Source: Jaltomata sinuosa
Lineage: Eukaryota; Streptophyta; Magnoliopsida; Solanales; Solanaceae
Direction: 5' to 3'
Length of the DNA stretch: 64,000 nucleotides
Assembly: GCA_003996215.1 (NCBI GenBank)
Contig: QJPP01001545.1
Span: forward strand, 1-64,000
Below, piece by piece: positions 34,490 to 45,521 of the stretch (its first letter is position 1; each line of letters begins with the position of its first letter). The notes under the pieces are model-generated. The model was given only the letters and a program-made list of their open reading frames with translations, ran no database searches and was not told where the DNA came from. Both the position numbers and the translations under genes were made by a program.

Positions 34490-34957
34490 TTGTAAATGGA
34501 AGGTGGTGCATATTGAAAATGCAGATTTTTGCAGCTGGAAAAAATGCAGAAAAGCTACGAACAGAGTCTCTTTTGTTCGTCACTTTTTTGAATTTTTTTT
34601 AAAAAATCCCAGAAAAAGTGACGTTGTCCGTCGCTTTTCTGGAATTTTTTAAAAAATACCCATAAAAAGCAACGCTATCCGTCGCTTTGTTCTTCAAGTT
34701 CAAGAACAAAGCAATGGACTGCATCACTTTTTTGGAAAAAAGAAAAAAACATCACCGTCTTTTAATTTGCGTCGCTGTCCGTCGCTTTTAAAGCAACGCT
34801 ATCCATCGCTTTTAAAGCGATGTTGTCCGTCACTTTTGGAAAAGCAATAGTCCATTTTTCTACGGGAGTGATGCCATCAATTTTCCATCACTTTTGGCCA
34901 AAAAAGCGACGGATAACGTCCTTTTTGGCCATCTCTTTTTAGCCCTTTTTAGTAGTA
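34490..34957. repeat. CACTA right subterminal repeats and terminus
   Basis: Mirror of the left end: repeated 'aaagcgacgttgtccgtcgc' words in both orientations from about 34610 to 34920, then 'agcccttttt agtagt' at the terminus. The last base of the inverted repeat is mutated. Confidence 0.75.
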
Positions 34958-34960
34958 TTA

Positions 34961-36018
34961 GGACGTCTAGAGTAGGAATAGTGGACTCAACTGGGGTGGA
35001 TGAAGAGATAGTGGTAGTCTTAGTGTCACTAACATCATCAAGAGTCTCTACACCATCTATTGAAGAACTCACCAAGTTAGAAATCTTCCTCTTCTTAGAA
35101 ATCAAATTCTCTTCATCTTGACTTAAGGTCAAATCAATCATACCTAATAGAGTCACCTTCTTATCAGTGCTCTTAATAAATGGGCCTTTGGCATGAGTGC
35201 ACAAGAGGGAGATGAGACATGGGAGTGGTAAGGAAGTTTCCTTTTTTCTAGCACGGTTCCGCAACTCTATGGCCATAATTCCCTATTATTCAACTCAACA
35301 CTCTTCATGATGCATGCAATCAAAAGTGCCTTCTCAATTGGGATCTTATTATCATTCTTGGAAGGGGTGAGGCGCAAACAAATGAAGCTCAATCATTGCT
35401 TATATTGAATGGTCAAGTCCTTTTTGAAGATCAGACCACCTAATGTGCCCCAAGATGGCATTCCCTTTGCAATAACCAGAGCAACCCAAGAAAACTAATT
35501 GTGTTTGTCATCTATTCTTTGTGCATACTCAGTACTCGTCGGCCGATCTTTATCAAAATCAATATGGTTGATCTTTTCTGGGGAGAAATCAACCTTAACA
35601 CCCCTTACAATCACACTTTGTAGGCATGGATGGTCCTTGACATGCCCGGAGTATTTTTGTTGCTTCATTGTGGCATGATAAGAAGCAGAGAACTCTCAAA
35701 ACACCTCCAGAAAATAGAACCCTAGAGGGTCAATAAGCAAATCTTAATCCCTCTTTTATATCTGCTTTTCAATGTCGGGGAAATTCCCTTTCACCATTTT
35801 CAGATTAAACGCCTTCTCCTTAATAAAATTGCACAATTGTTCCCCCTAAATATATATCTCTGATGCCCGACACCTAAAATCTCACTTCATCTTCACCCAT
35901 TTTCTTTCTTATTTCTGCAATTCAAGCTTTCTCATCTTTAGATCTTAGGACGGCCTCTTGAAATTCTGGATCAGGGGAGGAATCATGTTATTGTTCTACT
36001 AGGGTTTCAAGCGTTGAG
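34961..36018 (-). pseudogene. Plant transposon protein gene, 5' part (split)
   Basis: Minus-strand pseudogene of the plant transposon protein family (the domain named Transposase_32 in Pfam, to my knowledge). It aligns with the intact domain at 60768-61748. A segment near 35800 reads DIEKQI...KRD...LLIDPLGFYF. Near 35600 it has VRGVKVDFSPEKIN. Near 35360 it has LSFICLRLTPSKNDNKIP and KALLIACIMKSVELN. From 35276 it is open: LPLPCLISLLCTHAKG, then SKKRKI. Several stops and frameshifts occur upstream of 35276. It is cut at 34960 by the CACTA element and continues at 29829. The alignment is by eye, but motif order and spacing agree. Confidence 0.7.
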
Positions 36019-37726
36019 CCTACACCCATGGCATGGCCAATACTCAAAACTGCTACTGTCCTAGCTTACTACTGAACTTAACACTTAAAAAACTAGATGA
36101 GGCTTTAAAGTAATGAGAATGTTTAACCTTTGAAATAGAAATCAAAATATCTTTATAAAAGTTTAAAGCATAAATAACTGAAAACCATACTCCAACAACT
36201 GATACTTTACTAAACTTTTTCTAATGAAGCCTCTAAACATGAATAATATGATAGTCTACCTGGAAAAGGCCCTGACTAACTTATACTCTAATAAAGACTC
36301 ATGAACTACTCAAATTAATTGGAGTCTTTCGGAAGCAATGAGGCCTCACCAAAGCTGAAGGTGAGAAAAGCTACGGATGCACCTGCTGTCGAGCCTAAGT
36401 ACCTGAATCTTCATCTGCATCATAAAACTATGCAGCACCAAAAGGCATCAATACATGGAATGTATAGTATGTAATATAGCTGATATAAAAAATGCTAGCA
36501 AAACTAATCAACTGAGGTAAATAACTGCACAATAGATCTAACAAAATATGTAACTAAAAGACTGAACATCTAGAATATGCAGGTAGTTTGTATGCAACTA
36601 AACTATAAAATATATTATAAGACTAATGGCTCTATGACAAATTCAAATACTGAAATAACTTTATTTTTAGTGGGGAGTTTCTTACAACCAACATACACCA
36701 TGTTAGCACATGATATCCAACCTCTGGCCCGACTGGAAGAGCTATTCTATACCTTGCAGGGGTATGGAATGATACTAAACTATTGATCTATATTGAGCTA
36801 GTACCAAGAGCTAAATGAGGAGTCTCCCAAATCAATAGCACAATCATATACTATGCTGACAATGTAGTTTTGGGGCTTGGGTTATCTGAAACCTTACCCA
36901 CCTCGATTCTAAATAATCCTCTCAAATCTATAGTGCTCATAATATATAAAAAAACAACCTTTTCTGAGGTAACTAAAAATTTGTTGTAGATCTTGCTAGC
37001 TCAAGTTCACTTCATGTGACATAGAACCGGTGAGCTTTGTGCTTAAATAACTGAGAAATACTATTGATGAGCCTCACACTCTGAAATCATATGTAAATGT
37101 ACTATTATGAGGTTTCAAGATAGAAAATATGCTTCTTTCAAAAGTCATTCCAATATACATTATGAAATCTATATTCTTTCATGAATATGACCTTTGAAAA
37201 CATGCAAAGTTTCTCTAATACAATCATGAACTGGTATCATCGTATTGAAATAAACTTCATGGACATAATATAAGAAAAATCAATTGCTTAAATGAATATC
37301 TGAGAATACTACAAATTTCATAGAGGATTCAGGAAAATCACATCAATAGATAGCAAGACTATAGTCTTAGAATTCTAATTTGAAACCCTAGATTTAAATT
37401 CATACTAACTAAAATTATAAACATGATTGTGAGGGGGGAATAGAGTTAGTACGTCAAATATTAGCCTTACATACCTCGAGTACTCCTAAATTTTAAGGAG
37501 AATTTGTAAATCCTGATCTTGGGACCTAGAAAATGATTTATTCAAAGAACTCTAGTATTCTATATCAAAGAACTCATTAGAATCCTTAGTCTATGGCTAG
37601 GAATTGTTAAACTCACATAGAGAATGGTAGAGATGACTTACCTAGCCTTGATAGGATGAGAGGTGTCTCTTAGGGTTGAGAAAATTGGTCTAGTTGTGAA
37701 AATTTGAGAAAACAACTAAGGCATCC

Positions 37727-37733
37727 TTTTATA
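37727..37733 (-). promoter_or_regulatory. TATA box of a minus-strand LTR-like unit
   Basis: The minus strand reads GAGCCTATAAAAGGATGC. It lies directly downstream (minus strand) of the palindrome block. Confidence 0.5.
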
Positions 37734-37749
37734 GGCTCATGAGAATTTA

Positions 37750-38110
37750 AGTATACGGTCAGTTTCACGGACCATAGTCCAAGTCTATGGGCCATAGTCT
37801 TAACCGTAGGGATTCTTTGAGATCTTCTAAGTCTCTGATTCACTTTTCACAAACAGGTTTGACGGATCATAGAAAGGGGATTACAGACCATAGTTTGAGT
37901 CATCAACTTTCTCTGAGATTTTGCTAGTTCTCTGAATACATTTTATGATTGGCATTTATATATCATAGAAAAGATTTACAGACCATAGTAGTTACCATCC
38001 TAATATTCTAAGATTTGTCATCTCTCAGAACCCTTTTCACGAGTTGGTTCACAAACTGTGGATAGGGACACAAATTGTAAACCCTCCCATGGAAACCTGG
38101 GATGTCAAGG
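37750..38110. repeat. CCATAG / CTATGG inverted-repeat block
   Basis: Short inverted repeats on one word, including 'ggaccatagtcc' (37769-37780) and 'ctatgggccatag' (37785-37797). Degenerate copies recur near 37865-37895, 37965-37990 and 38045-38080. Confidence 0.65.
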
Positions 38111-38439
38111 TTCACCTGAATGGTTTCCTATGAACCGTGTAAGATAGTAAAGTCTATAGAAGTGACGGTGTCCTGGAAGCAGGTCTACGAAGTGCTAAAT
38201 GTTGCAACAATGCCGCACAGGGCTGATATCCCAGGATAAACCCTGGCTTTACCCTTAGATATGACTTTCTTGGACTCCCTTGGGTATGTTTGGCATTTGG
38301 AAGACATTCCAAAAAATCAGAGTGAGAATACAAAAACAAAACAAAATATTTTTGTGTTTTTCTATGATATAAACATAAAATGGAATAAATAAAATGATAG
38401 TAAAAGTAACAAAGAATGCATTTGAATTAAGGGGGTAGT

Positions 38440-38700
38440 ACTGGGTAAGGGCCTATGAGGTCCGCACATGCCAGTGTGCGGGTGCATACCAACATGTGCA
38501 GCCAACATAAGCTAAGACAGGCAAGCAGTGGGTCTGTCAAGGGTATGCAGAAGACTATTGTGATTGCACATCAAGACGTGCACACCACATATATGCCTCA
38601 CAAGCCCTGGAAGTTAAGGGTACCTTCTGCATAGCTTGTGCAGGGCATGTGTATCCACACAGCAAGGTATGCGATCTGCACACCCCTAATAGACTCAAAT
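38440..38700. repeat. GTGTGCG / GCACAC-type repeat block
   Basis: Degenerate copies of a 'gcacatgccagtgtgcgggtgc' type word in both orientations, for example near 38465, 38495, 38575, 38635 and 38680. It resembles the other palindrome blocks but is more decayed. No TATA box is obvious next to it. Confidence 0.5.
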
Positions 38701-38779
38701 TTTGGAACATTTTGAATTTAAACTACGCGCTTTCAAAACAATTAAAACTTAATGGATACTCAGACTTCTCCTAAATAAT

Positions 38780-39453
38780 GTACCAAACAAGCATATACAT
38801 AAGAATAGGCCCTTAATGACATAACTAAACATTAGAACGACAATTTTCCTAAAGAAAGATGTCACCCAATCTATCATTGGGAACCATCGCTCAATACACC
38901 ACAATGGTTACTCAGACTTCACCAAAGTCTTATTGAAAGATTATACCCCCAACCAAGCACTCATTCAACTCAAGTAAAAGGGACATACATGAATAGTAGG
39001 ATCAATTAATCAGTCCCATGCAAGGCAATTCAGAACAGTTCTCACACTTTTCAACCCCTCAATATAATCACATTTCTACACACATAATCAAAGCGACGAT
39101 TTTCCCTTAAGAAAGTTGTCACTCAATCCATCACTGAGAAAAATCATGCACCTTAAACAATAGGGATACTCATACTCCACCCAACATAATAATCCAATAG
39201 AACACCCAAATCACCCCTATTAATAAGTATACAAACTCCCACAATTCTAAATCAATCAAATAGGAATAATCAAGCCCACATTTACCACACTTAGGCCATT
39301 TCATTAAAAAGAACACAAATCAACCACACCTATATGATAATATAGGTCCCAGCAAACACCTAACAAAATGACAATTTCTCTTAAGAAAGTCATTATTAAA
39401 TCTATCATCGAGGAAAAGTTATTCAACGCTATTATGATGGTTACTCAAACTTC
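38780..39453 (+). repeat. Three spaced degenerate repeats before LTR A
   Basis: A segment 'gacaattttcc-taaagaaag', followed by 'tcaatctatcattgag' and 'ggttactcagacttc', occurs at about 38839-38920, 39091-39185 and 39368-39453. The last copy abuts LTR A. The final 44 bases also abut LTR B (45317-45360). It is probably the 3' end of an internal region. No coding sequence is seen. Confidence 0.6.
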
Positions 39454-39584
39454 TATAACACCCCGGGTGTTTAACGTTGTCCTTCATCCCGTATCAAAGG
39501 CTTATGAGCTTAAATTTGAGGATTTTATTTAACATTGCGCGTGTTCGGAAAAAATTAATTTAGATTAAAATTTGAGAAAATATA

Positions 39585-41693
39585 TGTAACACCCCGGAAA
39601 CCTATTCAACTTTTAAAAATTGAAATCTTAGAAAATTTCAAGTTTCCAAGGATGACGGGTCCAAACCACAGACCGTGGTTTGAATGACGGGTCGTGGAAT
39701 GGATCCTTGGTTTAAGTCTGCCAGGCTCAGACTCTGTTCTGAGAACCACAAGTTGGTTCTACAGACCGTAGTTCATTATACGGCCTGTCTTGTCAACTCG
39801 TGGTATCAGACCTGAGGTCTAACTGATCCCCAGGAACCACGAGTCTAGTCTACAACCTGTAGTTTGAATTATGGACCATACTATTGACTCGTGGAACCTA
39901 ATCAGAGACATGCCAAGTCCTTCATGAATGACGAGTCAGGTTGATGACTCATGATTCATTCTATGGGTCCATCCTGTTAACCCGTAGTTTTCCTTCTGCA
40001 GCTTGATCATTAGCCAGGAACCACGAGTGGGAACCACGAGTCGTGGTTCAAATGGCAACCCGTAGAACCGACCTGTGATTCCTGAAGCCGACCCCTTTTA
40101 TTAGCTTTTTGAAATTATTTCCCAGGGGTATTTTAGTCATCACCCACTCTTTTTAACTCCTAAGTGAGGTCGTTTTGGCCATTCTTAGCATGATTTCTAA
40201 CCCTATTAGCCTAAGTGCCTTCTCATTACCTCATTCATCTCCCAAAAAGGAAAAGAACTCTCTCAAGCTCAAGGTCTCAAACTCCAAGTCCAAGTCTCTT
40301 AATCTTTTCAATTCCAAGTGGGTTAACTTCAATCAAGGTATGTGCGCATTCAACAATGGGTTCCTTTCACCCTTGTTCCCAAAACCCCAAATTTCAAATT
40401 TATGATTTTATGTACTTTCAAATTAGGGTTCTTACCCAATTCTTATGGGTTTTGCTATAAATTACCTTCTCATGATTTTATTATGAAATTTCATTAAATT
40501 TCATGATTTTGCATGGGTTTTTACATATGAATTCATATTTCATGAATTGAAGGTTAATTATGGTAAATCCTACATGCATGAAGTGATTTAAGAAAATTGG
40601 GCAAATTGAGAGCATGATTTTCTTGAATTTCAAGCAAATGCATGCCTTGTTCCTATATTTTATGAAAGTATATATTATTATGAAATTGAACTAAGGCCAT
40701 GAAAGTTTTCAAGTTATGAATTATTATGCAAGACAAGACATCCGATGTACCATCAATGCTCATGAACCATTTTCTAAAACCAAGGTTCGCAAGTAGTATG
40801 AAGATCCGGGGTATGAATATGTTTATGAACAAGCTTGACATCTAGATATGTCACATGTATGTGAGCCTTATGTTATATGTTTTGGGAGTAGTATAGTGAT
40901 GAGGGTTCTAGATAATCCAAGTCCAAAACTACATTGCCACCGTAGATTGCCCTCCGTGGCTTATGAAAGGATCCTTATGAACATGGTTCTAACTTTGGCC
41001 GGTTAGGACAACCTTTTTCAGTGTGGGTGTATGACACTGGACTCTATGTAGCTCAGCATGGTTTATGTCGGTTAAGATAAACTCCCACCTGATTACTTTC
41101 GAGCTATGTAGTTATATGATATTACACTTTGAATCTTACCTTTACTTCATGTTTCATGTCTTATATCTTAATACTTTCTCATATTATTTCTATTATGAAT
41201 AAGTTCACCTTAAGCATGTTTTAAGTATATTTTTATCATGATCATGCATACCTCACATACTCGGTACATCCTATAGTACTGACGCATATTTTACGTTGTA
41301 TCCTCTTGATGATGCAGATTCATGTGTCTCCCATCAGTCTCGTGGCTAGTGACCGTAGGCCATATCTAGTCAGTGTTGGTGAGTCCTCATTGTTAGAGGG
41401 CTAGTTATGTCTCTAGTTTGTTTTGATTAATTACTTCATACTTTGAGTTAGCTAGGGTCTTGTTCTAGAAACTCCTTATGTCATGTATAGAGACCTTCAG
41501 ACATAGATGGTATTGGGTTTCCATTGAATTACGTCCTTTGATTTTATCTTATGGATTGAGTTATCTAATTCGTATAATGCTTCCGCTATGCTCAATTGAT
41601 ATACCTGAGTTATGCTATGACCAAGGGTTAGTTCGGGGTACTTGTGGTCCCGGTTCTCGTGTTACGCCCAGGGGGTAGCCTCGGGGCGTGACA
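39585..41693 (+). mobile_element. Solo LTR (2109 bp) inside LTR A
   Basis: Starts TGTAACACCCCGG and ends CGGGGCGTGACA. The target duplication ATATA lies at 39580-39584 and 41694-41698. LTR B lacks it, giving an empty-site control. It carries the palindrome block at 39660-40085 and a donor-like CAAGGTATGTG at 40334. No internal region is present, so two LTRs recombined to one. Confidence 0.93.
39660..40085. repeat. CCACGAGTCGTGG-type inverted-repeat block
   Basis: The best copy has 9-bp arms GAACCACGA and TCGTGGTTC around one base (40031-40049). Others are 'accacagaccgtggt' (39665-39679) and single arms 'aaccacgag' near 39837 and 40019. Halves of the word alternate in both orientations through the block. 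Confidence 0.8.
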
Positions 41694-44672
41694 ATATATA
41701 TATTTTTTACTTTCTTCTTAAAGGCCTTAATATTTATGAAAAAGGTTTAGTTATGATATATTTGTGTATATATTTATTTTATAAAAATTTTACAATTTAT
41801 TAATATCTTAACGGCGATAGTAAGTCTAGTTATGTTAAAAATCTATTGTTATATGAGGTAAGCTTTATTTGAGATGATTTTTTTATTAATTACGATATAT
41901 TTAAAATATTATATTTATTTTATCAAGAGCTTATGCAATACCCAAGAAAATACATAATTTAATAAAAGTATAATTCATAAGGGTCACCACCTTATGTCAT
42001 TCAACACTAAGTAGTAATTAAATATTATGGGATGTGGCTAAGTGGATAACCACATGTAGCTTTTGTATATTGATAAACATGTAACTTACATTTAGAATTG
42101 ATTTGTATCATATATCTCTCATAGGATCATGAGATTCCTCCAAAATTTCTCTTCCTTTGCCCTTATTCTCATAAGACGTGTATATCACTTCAGCTACCCA
42201 TTTGCACTCTAGAAAAATTAATAGTTGCAACATATGTATATACATCAAAAAGAAATTTCATGTTTTTGCAAGGGAAATAGTTAGATGGTGTTGGTGGTAG
42301 CTTCAGGATACAAGTATCGAGGTATGTCAAGACCTCTCCTTTATTTTCTTAGCATGATTTCTTGATTTTAGTGGTTATAAATTTATCGTGCTTTTGAGGA
42401 ACTATTTATAGAGCTTTAGAATTATTATGTTGTTGTATTCCTCTTGTACTGTTATTCCTCATCATGAACTTGTATTTGATAGTATTGGCTCTGTGTCAAG
42501 TGGGGAGTAGTGATTACGTATGTAATCTAGTTAAATGACTGTGTTGGAACGAGCATATCTCCTAATATATAAAGGATTAGAGGGCCTATCATATATCAAA
42601 TTAAAGGTCCTTGAGTCTAGTTTCTAGAACATCAGACTGTTTGTCAATATGACATCAGAGTAAAAAGTTATGATCAATTTACCACAGATTGTCTTGGCAA
42701 AACCAGTTAGGCCAAAATTCTTATAAAGTTATATTTTGATGTAGTTCTGAGGTAGTAGGAGTGGTTTGTCCTTCTAAAATCTTGTATAGTTTGGTATTTT
42801 GAAGATTTTGTCGAGTTAATATCCCTTCTACAATCCTCCTTCCTAATTTTACATTCTAGAATCATTTTTATACAGTTTCAAGCCATGCAATGGTATTTTG
42901 GATACTGTGGCTCTGGGAGGCCCTCTTTCTGATTAAGTTGGGTTATCATTGTTGTATATTGATGGTGTTAAGGTGTTTGAGGGACTAGTGGGTTGATTTT
43001 CCTCTTTTTAGAGTTGTGTATAATGGCTGTCAGATTGAACAGCGTGAAGAATACCTTGTTATATTGCTTCAGGAGCTCGCCACTCTTGTGAGGTGTTGAT
43101 AGCTTTTTGTTATTATTATTAGCTATTGGTTTGGTTTAAATTGTGATTTCAATTGTTGAGTTAAAGTGGTCTGGTCGTAATGACAATTTTAATGCTTTAC
43201 CGATTGAATGTGGCTCGTTCCTGCGGTCTTATTGATTCTCGCAGTTGTTACATTATGATCAGTTGATCGAACTTCATAGAAACACCTTTGAGCTTCAATT
43301 GAAGGTTTATTAAGTCCATACTTGTTCTTTGCATGTTCCTTTATAGTCCATAGTATGTTAAGACTAAGCTTCGTCCTTCCTTTGAGCACAAATTTTAGAA
43401 AATTTCTAAATCGTCAAATGCGATATTTTACTATTCTATTTCTAGAAAGACCTTCTATGAAAGGCAATATGATTGCAGTTGAAGTATCTTCGTTATTCTA
43501 TTATGTTGATATTCCACTCATTCGGATATATACGGTATTCAACATCTATATGTCATTTTATCGACTTCCTTGACTCTATGTTCATATGTCTAATTTTTTA
43601 TTCTTCTTTGGGTGTTGTGACTTAGAAAGATTATTAAGGAACATTAAGAATTTTCAACTAGTCCTCCTTACTCACTAAAATATTTTTCGGAAAACTTTAA
43701 ATTAATACGTTAATTTCCAAAACTCTCAAATGTTACTTGTATGTTTAAACTACTAAAGGACATGGTTTTTGAAATACTTTCCTTTACAAACTATTAAGGA
43801 AACATATATAGAAACTAAGTGAAGTACCTTAAGCTCTTTATGAACATCCGCAAGGTTAAGTTACCTTTCAAATTTTGAGTTAAGTGTTCAAGTTTATTCT
43901 GAAAGCATATGAGGGTCTACGAGGCATTTACATGTTATACAATAGTGATTACGTGACTATGAGAATAAGAGTACCAACGGGCTAAGATTGACAATATAAT
44001 TATGATGATAAATATGCATTATGAATCCATAAAATGACATGCTATGCATTTCACTCTCAAGCTATAATTAGGAGGTATGAGTCCTATTACCTATGTTTAT
44101 ACTTATGAGATACAGATGGCCACAAGTTGGCAAATATGATGCCAGTTAGCTACCAAAAGATACCACCATTGCTAGCATTTGGTTGGGTATGACATGTATT
44201 TGCATTTATATGTATGTATTCATGACATATGATTACACAAGCATACCATGCATATTTTATTACTATGAGGTTAGATGTTGGCTATAGAGTCTATCAGAGT
44301 TTCAATTTCAGGTGGTATTTCTATTACCCTTTTTACAACAATTATTTATAATTCTACTTTTTCACTTACATATCAGTATATTTTGATTTGTACTGACGTC
44401 CTATTGGCTGGGAATGCTTCAATTTGTTTCATGCGTGCAGGTCCAGGTAGGGATTCTGATCGACCCCTTCGCTAGGATTCGAGTTTCAACTATGATTTGG
44501 TAAGCTCCAACTTTTCTTGGGGCTTTCAAAGGATGTTTACTTTGATTGTACAGTTTGAGTACAGTCATGGCCTTGTCCTAACTAGTGCTTATGACACTCT
44601 TAGAAGCTATTGTGGACACACAATTCTGGGTTTCTTTCTGTAGCTTCCAGTCTCCAGCCCCATAGGCTTGGC

Positions 44673-44702
44673 ATGTATATATATGTATGTATGTATGTAT
44701 GT
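44673..44702. repeat. (ATGT)n microsatellite
   Basis: About seven units, the first ones mixed with AT dinucleotides, within LTR A. Confidence 0.85.
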
Positions 44703-44938
44703 CCTCAGTTTCATCCTCGTTTGCTAGCCAATACTTTCATATTTTGGGTTATCTCCCTTCGTCTTTATGACTTGCTATATTTCACGTTATGACCTTAGCG
44801 GTACCAGCTTAGTGTTTCAGATATTATGCTCTTCAACCTTCTAGACTCGCAGTTTAGTCAGCTAGTATATTTCAGTGTCTAGCTCGATCAAATAAGGTAT
44901 CGAATGCCAATCGCGCCTCCCTTAGTTTAGGCATGACA

Positions 44939-45360
44939 GACTTGGTTTCAGAGCAGGTCGTGTCCTAGGAGTCCACAAGTTGTGTCTAGTAGAGTCTTGC
45001 TTATGGGTGTGTTGTGCATCATACTTATAAGCAGGAAGATACATGGCATTTAGGAATGGTTACATTTCTTTCAATGTATATTTTGTGATATAGAGTGGAG
45101 TTATAAGAACATATAAAATCTAACTCGTGATTTGAGATTCGTGATTGTTAAGCGAGGTCGGTTCCGGTTTAGGGGATCATAACATTTCTAAGGATGGAGT
45201 TGCTTGTGTTGAGGTAAGTTTCCTTTCCTATTGTGACTCTGTGTCATTGATGGTTGCATGAGGCCAATGAGTTTCTTGTAGTTTCTTATATCCTTGAGAG
45301 ACATATAGTATCTTTTCAGGAAAAGTCATTCAATGCTATTACGAGGGTTACTCAGACTTC
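44939..45360 (+). mobile_element. Collapsed internal region between LTR A and LTR B
   Basis: Only 422 bp separate the two LTRs. The start has a PBS (44943-44955) and an untranslated leader with 'gtctagtagagtcttgc'. The last 44 bases equal those before LTR A. All coding sequence has been lost. The junction lies near 45316. Confidence 0.75.
44943..44955 (+). other. Primer binding site after LTR A
   Basis: TGGTTTCAGAGCA differs by one base from TGGTATCAGAGCA (initiator Met tRNA). It fixes the LTR A end at 44938. Confidence 0.8.
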
Positions 45361-45481
45361 TGTAACATCCCGGGCTTTTAACATTATCCATCATCCCATA
45401 TCAAAGGCTTATGATCCTAAATTTGAGAATTTTATTTAACACCGCGCGTGTTCCAAAAAATTGATTTAGATTGAAATTTGA

Positions 45482-45521
<40 letters not shown>

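Larger units (their letters stand above)
29830..34957. mobile_element. Non-autonomous CACTA transposon (5128 bp)
   Basis: The left end is CACTACTAAAAA (29830). The right end reads TTTTTAGTAGTA, its inverse with the last G mutated to A. A 3-bp target duplication TTA lies at 29827-29829 and 34958-34960, the size expected for CACTA elements. Both ends carry long subterminal regions packed with a hairpin word. No transposase is encoded. Most of the interior (30921-34200) is an AT-rich tandem array. It would depend on transposase from an autonomous relative. Confidence 0.88.
36019..38400 (-). other. LTR-like sequence on the minus strand, no gene seen
   Basis: Read on the minus strand: an inverted-repeat block (37750-38110), TATAAAA at 37733-37727, a leader, then the donor-like CTAGGTAAGTC near 37640, then AT-rich sequence with 'ggtgcatccgtagcttttctc' near 36375. 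This order is that of an LTR with U3 at the right. Ends and target duplication are not clear. It may belong to the element carrying the pseudogene at 34961-36018, but no PBS is seen between them. Confidence 0.4.
39454..44938 (+). mobile_element. LTR A, interrupted by a solo LTR
   Basis: Starts TATAACACCCCGGG (TG mutated to TA) and ends GGCATGACA, followed by a PBS. Without the inserted solo LTR (39585-41693 plus one ATATA) it is about 3.37 kb. 39454-39584 joined with 41694-43620 aligns with 45361-47440 (LTR B). A donor-like GGTATGTCAAG is at 42321. No gene is recognised. Confidence 0.85.
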
